Assembly (NCBI GenBank): GCA_025210795.1
Contig: JAOAQZ010000020.1
Coordinates: forward strand, 62,001 to 126,000
Length of the DNA: 64,000 nt
Source of the DNA: Cohaesibacter sp.
GTDB taxonomy: Bacteria > Pseudomonadota > Alphaproteobacteria > Rhizobiales > Cohaesibacteraceae
Direction: 5' to 3'
Below the pieces are notes generated by a model. It was not told the origin of the DNA, searched no databases, and saw only the letters and a program-made list of their open reading frames with translations. Positions 60,497 through 64,000 of the stretch are shown here, piece after piece (position 1 is the stretch's first letter; the number at the start of each line of letters is the position of its first letter). The position numbers and the translations under genes are program-made.

Positions 60497-62188
60497 ATGT
60501 TGCTGCGTTTGGCACCCCTTCTTGCTCTTGGCTTGATGCTTGGTCCCATCCTGTTCGGGCTTGCGGGATCCCTCGCTCCGGCCTTTGGTTGGCTACCCGT
60601 GCTGGGGGGCAGCGAGTTCAGCCTTGCCCCTTTCAAGACGTTGCTCACAACTCCGGGCCTTGGGGCGTCTATTTGGCTTAGCCTTGCCTCTGGGCTGGTG
60701 ACGACCTTTTTAGCGCTTTTAATGGTCATGGCTTTGGTTAGCGCATGGAGCGGAACGCGCTTTTTTCGCTTTGTCCAGCATCTGGTCTCGCCTTTGTTGT
60801 CCATTCCCCATGCGGCGACCGCCTTTGGCTTTGCTTTTCTCTTTGCACCTTCCGGCTGGCTTGTGCGCTTCATCTCGCCGGACCTGACCGGCTGGACCCG
60901 CCCGCCGGACTGGATTTTTCCCCATGACCCTGCGGGCCTTGCGCTGATTGCAGGCCTGACCGCCAAGGAACTACCCTTTTTGCTGCTGGTTACACTGGCA
61001 GCCTTACCCCAGCTGGATGCGCAGCGTCAGGTACGTGTGGCCCGCACTTTGGGTTATGGCCCCATGGCCAGCTGGATCTATGGGGTATGGCCCCGGCTTT
61101 ATGCCCAGATCAGGCTGCCTGTCTTTGCCGTCATCGCCTATGCATCTTCCGTGGTGGATGTGGCGCTGATCCTTGGGCCCACCAATCCGCCGCCTCTTGC
61201 CGTGCAATTGCTGCGCTGGATGGCGGACCCTGATCTTGAAATGCGGTTTCTGGCCTCAAGCGGGGCGATTTTGCAATTGCTGGTCACGCTTTTTGCGCTG
61301 GCCCTGTGGTGGTGCGGAGAGAAAATCACCGCCTTCCTGTTTCGCCGGTCTGTGACAAGCGGATTTCGGTTCAGGCGCGACGGGTGGCTGCGCATCACCT
61401 CCGGCTCGGTGGTGCTGGCGACCATCTTGTCGCTGATCATCGGCCTTTTAGGGCTCCTGGTCTGGTCCTTTGCGGGCTTTTGGCGTTTTCCAGAAAGCCT
61501 GCCGCGAATCTTTACAACCAAAACATGGATGAAACAGGCCGCCCAACTGGCTGAGCCAGCCCTTCATTCGGTGGCGATTGGTCTTCTTGCCGCTTTCATT
61601 GCGCTGATCATCACCCTTCTCTGCCTTGAGCAGGAAAATCGCTCACAGCGGCCCGCAGGCGAAGGATCACTTGCGCTTATCTATCTGCCGCTTATCGTGC
61701 CGCAAGTCGCCTTTCTCTTCGGGCTTCAATTGCTGTTTTTGCTGGTGGGATGGGAGAATAGTTTTGGCGGCGTTCTCTTCTCGCATCTCGTTTTTGTGCT
61801 GCCCTATGTGTTTCTCTCGTTGGGGGATCCATGGCGGGCCTTTGATCCGCGCTATGCCCAACTGGCGGCAAGTCTGGGGGCAGGGCCGTGGAAGATTTTC
61901 TTCTCTCTGCGCCTGCCCATTCTGCTGCGCCCGATCCTTACCGCAGCAGCCGTCGGCTTTGCGGTCTCTATCGGGCAATATCTTGCAACCTTGCTGATCG
62001 GTGGCGGTCGCTGGGAGACCATCACCACCGAAGCGGTGGCTCTGTCATCAGGGGGCAATCGCCGGGTGATCGGCATCTATGCGCTGGTGCAAATGGCTCT
62101 GCCCTTTATCGGCTTCACTCTGGCCTTGGCAATTCCCGCCTTTCTTCATCGGGATCGCCGAGATTTGCAGCCCGCCCGCCATGATTAA
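60497..62188 (+). CDS. ynjC: ABC transporter permease with two fused domains, YnjC type
   Basis: A 563-residue inner-membrane protein with about twelve helices in two BPD_transp_1 halves, as in ThiP-like permeases. The coupling motifs are VARTLGYGPMASWIYGVWP in the first half and AASLGAGPWKIFFSLRLPI in the second (EAA-like loops that contact the ATPase). The ATG at 60497 is preferred because the hydrophobic domain begins there; an ATG at 60434 adds a hydrophilic tail of 21 residues. Lies between the binding protein and ATPase genes. Confidence 0.92.
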   Translation: MLLRLAPLLALGLMLGPILFGLAGSLAPAFGWLPVLGGSEFSLAPFKTLLTTPGLGASIWLSLASGLVTTFLALLMVMALVSAWSGTRFFRFVQHLVSPLLSIPHAATAFGFAFLFAPSGWLVRFISPDLTGWTRPPDWIFPHDPAGLALIAGLTAKELPFLLLVTLAALPQLDAQRQVRVARTLGYGPMASWIYGVWPRLYAQIRLPVFAVIAYASSVVDVALILGPTNPPPLAVQLLRWMADPDLEMRFLASSGAILQLLVTLFALALWWCGEKITAFLFRRSVTSGFRFRRDGWLRITSGSVVLATILSLIIGLLGLLVWSFAGFWRFPESLPRIFTTKTWMKQAAQLAEPALHSVAIGLLAAFIALIITLLCLEQENRSQRPAGEGSLALIYLPLIVPQVAFLFGLQLLFLLVGWENSFGGVLFSHLVFVLPYVFLSLGDPWRAFDPRYAQLAASLGAGPWKIFFSLRLPILLRPILTAAAVGFAVSIGQYLATLLIGGGRWETITTEAVALSSGGNRRVIGIYALVQMALPFIGFTLALAIPAFLHRDRRDLQPARHD

Positions 62189-62250
62189 AGCCAGCAAGCC
62201 GAAAAGGAAACTTACAATGCAACAAACCCGATTTTGGCAAGAGGCCTGAT

Positions 62251-62910
62251 ATGACAAATGCGCAGGATAAGGATCAGGCACACGGGCTTGAGCTTGACAC
62301 CATCGTCATCTCACTGGATGGGCAGTGCCTTGTCGATGTCAGTTTGAGCGTTGAGCCGGGAGAGATTGCCACCATCATGGGGCCATCAGGATCGGGAAAA
62401 TCCACCTTGCTGGCCTATCTTGGCGGCTTTCTGGCTTCTGACTTTGTAGCAAGCGGCGCTGTACGCCTTGACGGCGTCGATGTGGCCACGCTTCCATCCG
62501 AGCGCCGCCAGATCGGAATTCTCTTTCAGGACCCGCTTCTCTTTCCCCATCTCTCGGTCGGGGAAAATCTGGCCTTTGGTCTTGATGCCGCCATCAAGGA
62601 TAAAAAGGAGAGGCGAAAGCGGGTGGATGCAGCCCTTGTGGATATCAATATGCCGGACTTTTATGCCCGTGATCCTGCAACCCTGTCTGGCGGGCAAAAG
62701 GCACGGGTGGCTCTTGCCCGTGTCTTACTCTCTGCGCCCAAGGCGCTATTGCTTGATGAGCCTTTCTCAAAGCTTGATGCCAGCCTGCGCGCCCAAATGC
62801 GCCAGTGGGTGTTTGACAAAGCCAAGGCGCAAGGCGTGCCGATCTTGCTCGTCACCCATGATGAAGAGGATGCAAAAGCGGCAAATGGTCCCTTAATCCA
62901 GCTGGGATGA
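62251..62910 (+). CDS. ynjD: ABC transporter ATPase, YnjD type
   Basis: A short ABC ATPase of 219 residues. Walker A is GPSGSGKSTLLAYLGG, the Q-loop FQDPLLFPHLSVGENLAFGL, the signature LSGGQKARVALARVLL, and Walker B ALLLDEPFSKLDASLR with H-loop VTHDEED. It lacks the C-terminal regulatory domain of maltose-type ATPases, as expected for YnjD. It powers import with YnjB and YnjC. Begins 62 bp after ynjC. Confidence 0.93.
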   Translation: MTNAQDKDQAHGLELDTIVISLDGQCLVDVSLSVEPGEIATIMGPSGSGKSTLLAYLGGFLASDFVASGAVRLDGVDVATLPSERRQIGILFQDPLLFPHLSVGENLAFGLDAAIKDKKERRKRVDAALVDINMPDFYARDPATLSGGQKARVALARVLLSAPKALLLDEPFSKLDASLRAQMRQWVFDKAKAQGVPILLVTHDEEDAKAANGPLIQLG

Positions 62911-62977
62911 TCCAAGAGCCAGACAGAAGAGGCCGCTTTTTCCTTGCACTTCTTTCGGTGGCGGGGTAGGCGAGATT

Positions 62978-64000
62978 ATGCCAAAGATTAAACTCCCCGA
63001 TTTGCCGATTAAAGAGGCGCTGCCCGCGCTGCTCTCAGCCCTTGATAAGGGCAATAAAGCCGTTTTGATTGCACCACCGGGCGCCGGCAAAACCACCTGC
63101 GTGCCGCTGGCGCTGCTTCATCAGGAATGGCGGCACGAGCAGGGCGGCAAAATCATCATGCTTGAGCCGCGCCGACTGGCGGCCAAAGCCTCGGCTCGCC
63201 GCATGGCCTCGATGCTGGGGGAGAAGGTTGGCGGGCAGGTGGGCTATCGCGTACGCATGGAAAGCCGTATCTCCAAAGACACCGTGATCGAAGTGGTGAC
63301 CGAAGGGGTCTTTGCGCGCATGATTGTCGAGGATCCGTCCCTTGAAGGGGTAAGCGCGGTCCTGTTTGACGAATTTCACGAGCGCAATCTGGATGGGGAC
63401 AAGAGCCTTGCCTTTGCGCTCGACGCGCAGGAAGCCTTGCGGGAAGACTTGCGCCTTGTTGTCATGTCGGCCACCTTGGATGGAGGGCGCGTTGCCTCCA
63501 TTTTGGATGATGCCCCTGTCATCGAATCTTTGGGTCGTGCCTATCCGGTTGAAACCCGCCATATCGGGAGGCAACCCCGTGACAGGCTGGAAGATGTGGT
63601 CACCCAAGCGGTGTATCAGGCGCTGGATGAAGATGAAGGCTCAATCCTTGTTTTCCTCCCTGGTCAGGCAGAAATTCACCGCACGCAAGAAAGACTGGCC
63701 AAAAAGCTCCCTGCCGATTGCCTTTTGGCTCCCTTATACGGGGCGATGGAGGGACGCGATCAGGATCGGGCAATCCAGCCAGCCCCGAAAGGCACACGCA
63801 AAATTGTGCTGGCCACCTCCATTGCTGAAACCTCGCTTACTATTGACGGGGTGCGCATCATCATCGATGCAGGCCTTGTGCGCCGCCCCCGTTTTGAGCC
63901 AAGCCTTGGTCTCTCGCGTCTTGAGACGGTCAAGGTCTCGCGCGCCAGCGCCGACCAAAGACAGGGGCGTGCGGGGCGAACCGAGCCGGGCATCTGTTAC
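62978..64000 (+). CDS. hrpB: HrpB ATP-dependent helicase, N-terminal part
   Basis: The frame runs off the window with 341 residues seen of the usual 800 or more. DExH-box helicase marks: Walker A APPGAGKTTCVPLAL, IIMLEPRRLAAKASA, the DEFHERN box, MSATLDG, FLPGQAEI, ATSIAETSLTI and the arginine-finger segment QRQGRAGRT. The DEFHER signature with this spacing is HrpB, a DEAH/RHA helicase of poorly known role in bacteria. The ATG at 62978 begins PKIKLPDLPIKEALP, a typical HrpB opening. Located 67 bp downstream of ynjD, probably independent of it. Confidence 0.94.
   Translation, partial: MPKIKLPDLPIKEALPALLSALDKGNKAVLIAPPGAGKTTCVPLALLHQEWRHEQGGKIIMLEPRRLAAKASARRMASMLGEKVGGQVGYRVRMESRISKDTVIEVVTEGVFARMIVEDPSLEGVSAVLFDEFHERNLDGDKSLAFALDAQEALREDLRLVVMSATLDGGRVASILDDAPVIESLGRAYPVETRHIGRQPRDRLEDVVTQAVYQALDEDEGSILVFLPGQAEIHRTQERLAKKLPADCLLAPLYGAMEGRDQDRAIQPAPKGTRKIVLATSIAETSLTIDGVRIIIDAGLVRRPRFEPSLGLSRLETVKVSRASADQRQGRAGRTEPGICY

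Noticed and set aside
1..64000. Mobile elements, prophage, CRISPR array, tRNA or rRNA genes
   Set aside because: No transposase or integrase genes, no regularly spaced repeats, and no cloverleaf or rRNA sequence were noticed; a tRNAscan run would settle the tRNA point.

Overview
The window is a dense, intact chromosomal segment of an alphaproteobacterium, most likely order Hyphomicrobiales (Rhizobiales). The evidence is a set of lineage-typical genes: gcrA, a divL-type cell-cycle kinase with tyrosine in its H-box, a tsaE-phosphotransferase fusion beside a MurU-like gene and addBA, an rpoN-hpf-ptsN block behind lptCAB, a bioFDAZ operon that includes bioZ, and an Irr-type iron box in front of bfr. 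Base composition is moderate (roughly 50-55 % GC by eye) and even, with no sign of a genomic island. A marine genus such as Cohaesibacter would fit, but that is a guess. No rRNA, tRNA, insertion sequence, prophage or CRISPR array was seen.

Layout. 1-10.6 kb: 3' end of folC (+), then on the minus strand tsaE/phosphotransferase, murU-like, addB, addA and trxA. 10.7-15.2 kb: divL and ahcY (minus), each with its own upstream region. 15.6-16.9 kb: ugd (+). 17-21.2 kb: biotin operon bioF-bioD-bioA-bioZ (minus), without bioB. 21.7-22.8 kb: an acyl-CoA dehydrogenase (minus). 23.3-34.2 kb: a plus-strand exopolysaccharide cluster with a Wzy-like polymerase, Wzx-like flippase, GT4 glycosyltransferase, a GINT1-like propeller protein, a large chain-length regulator ending in a degenerate tyrosine-kinase domain, a WecG/TagA transferase and a GH5 glycosidase. 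34.3-36.6 kb: a sterol-desaturase-like hydroxylase with two tiny membrane proteins, divergent from a TetR regulator. 36.7-43.3 kb: rnd, lptC, lptA, lptB, rpoN, hpf, ptsN (all +). 43.5-45.8 kb: DUF1150, Hsp20, a YafK-like L,D-transpeptidase-fold protein and gcrA (minus). 46.4-49.6 kb: argD, argF, hslO (+). 50.1-55.0 kb: an RND efflux adaptor/permease pair. 55.2-58.7 kb: DUF2189 membrane protein and an SDR (minus), then bfd and bfr (+). 59.0-62.9 kb: a ynjBCD-type ABC transporter (+). 62.98 kb to the end: 5' part of hrpB (+).

How the parts work together. Most of the window is core physiology: recombinational repair, methyl-cycle and biotin metabolism, LPS transport, nitrogen/PTS signalling, arginine synthesis, iron storage and cell-cycle control. 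ugd could supply UDP-glucuronate to the surface polysaccharides, although the biotin operon separates it from the exopolysaccharide cluster. That cluster is the main accessory region. It has assembly, polymerisation and trimming functions but no recognisable priming transferase or outer-membrane export protein, so it must be completed from elsewhere in the genome. The less explained signals are the catalytically degenerate kinase domain with a tyrosine-rich linker, several near-perfect inverted repeats in promoter regions, a structured leader and a strong intercistronic hairpin in the ynjBCD operon, and a strong terminator placed just in front of argD that suggests an unannotated small RNA or leader.
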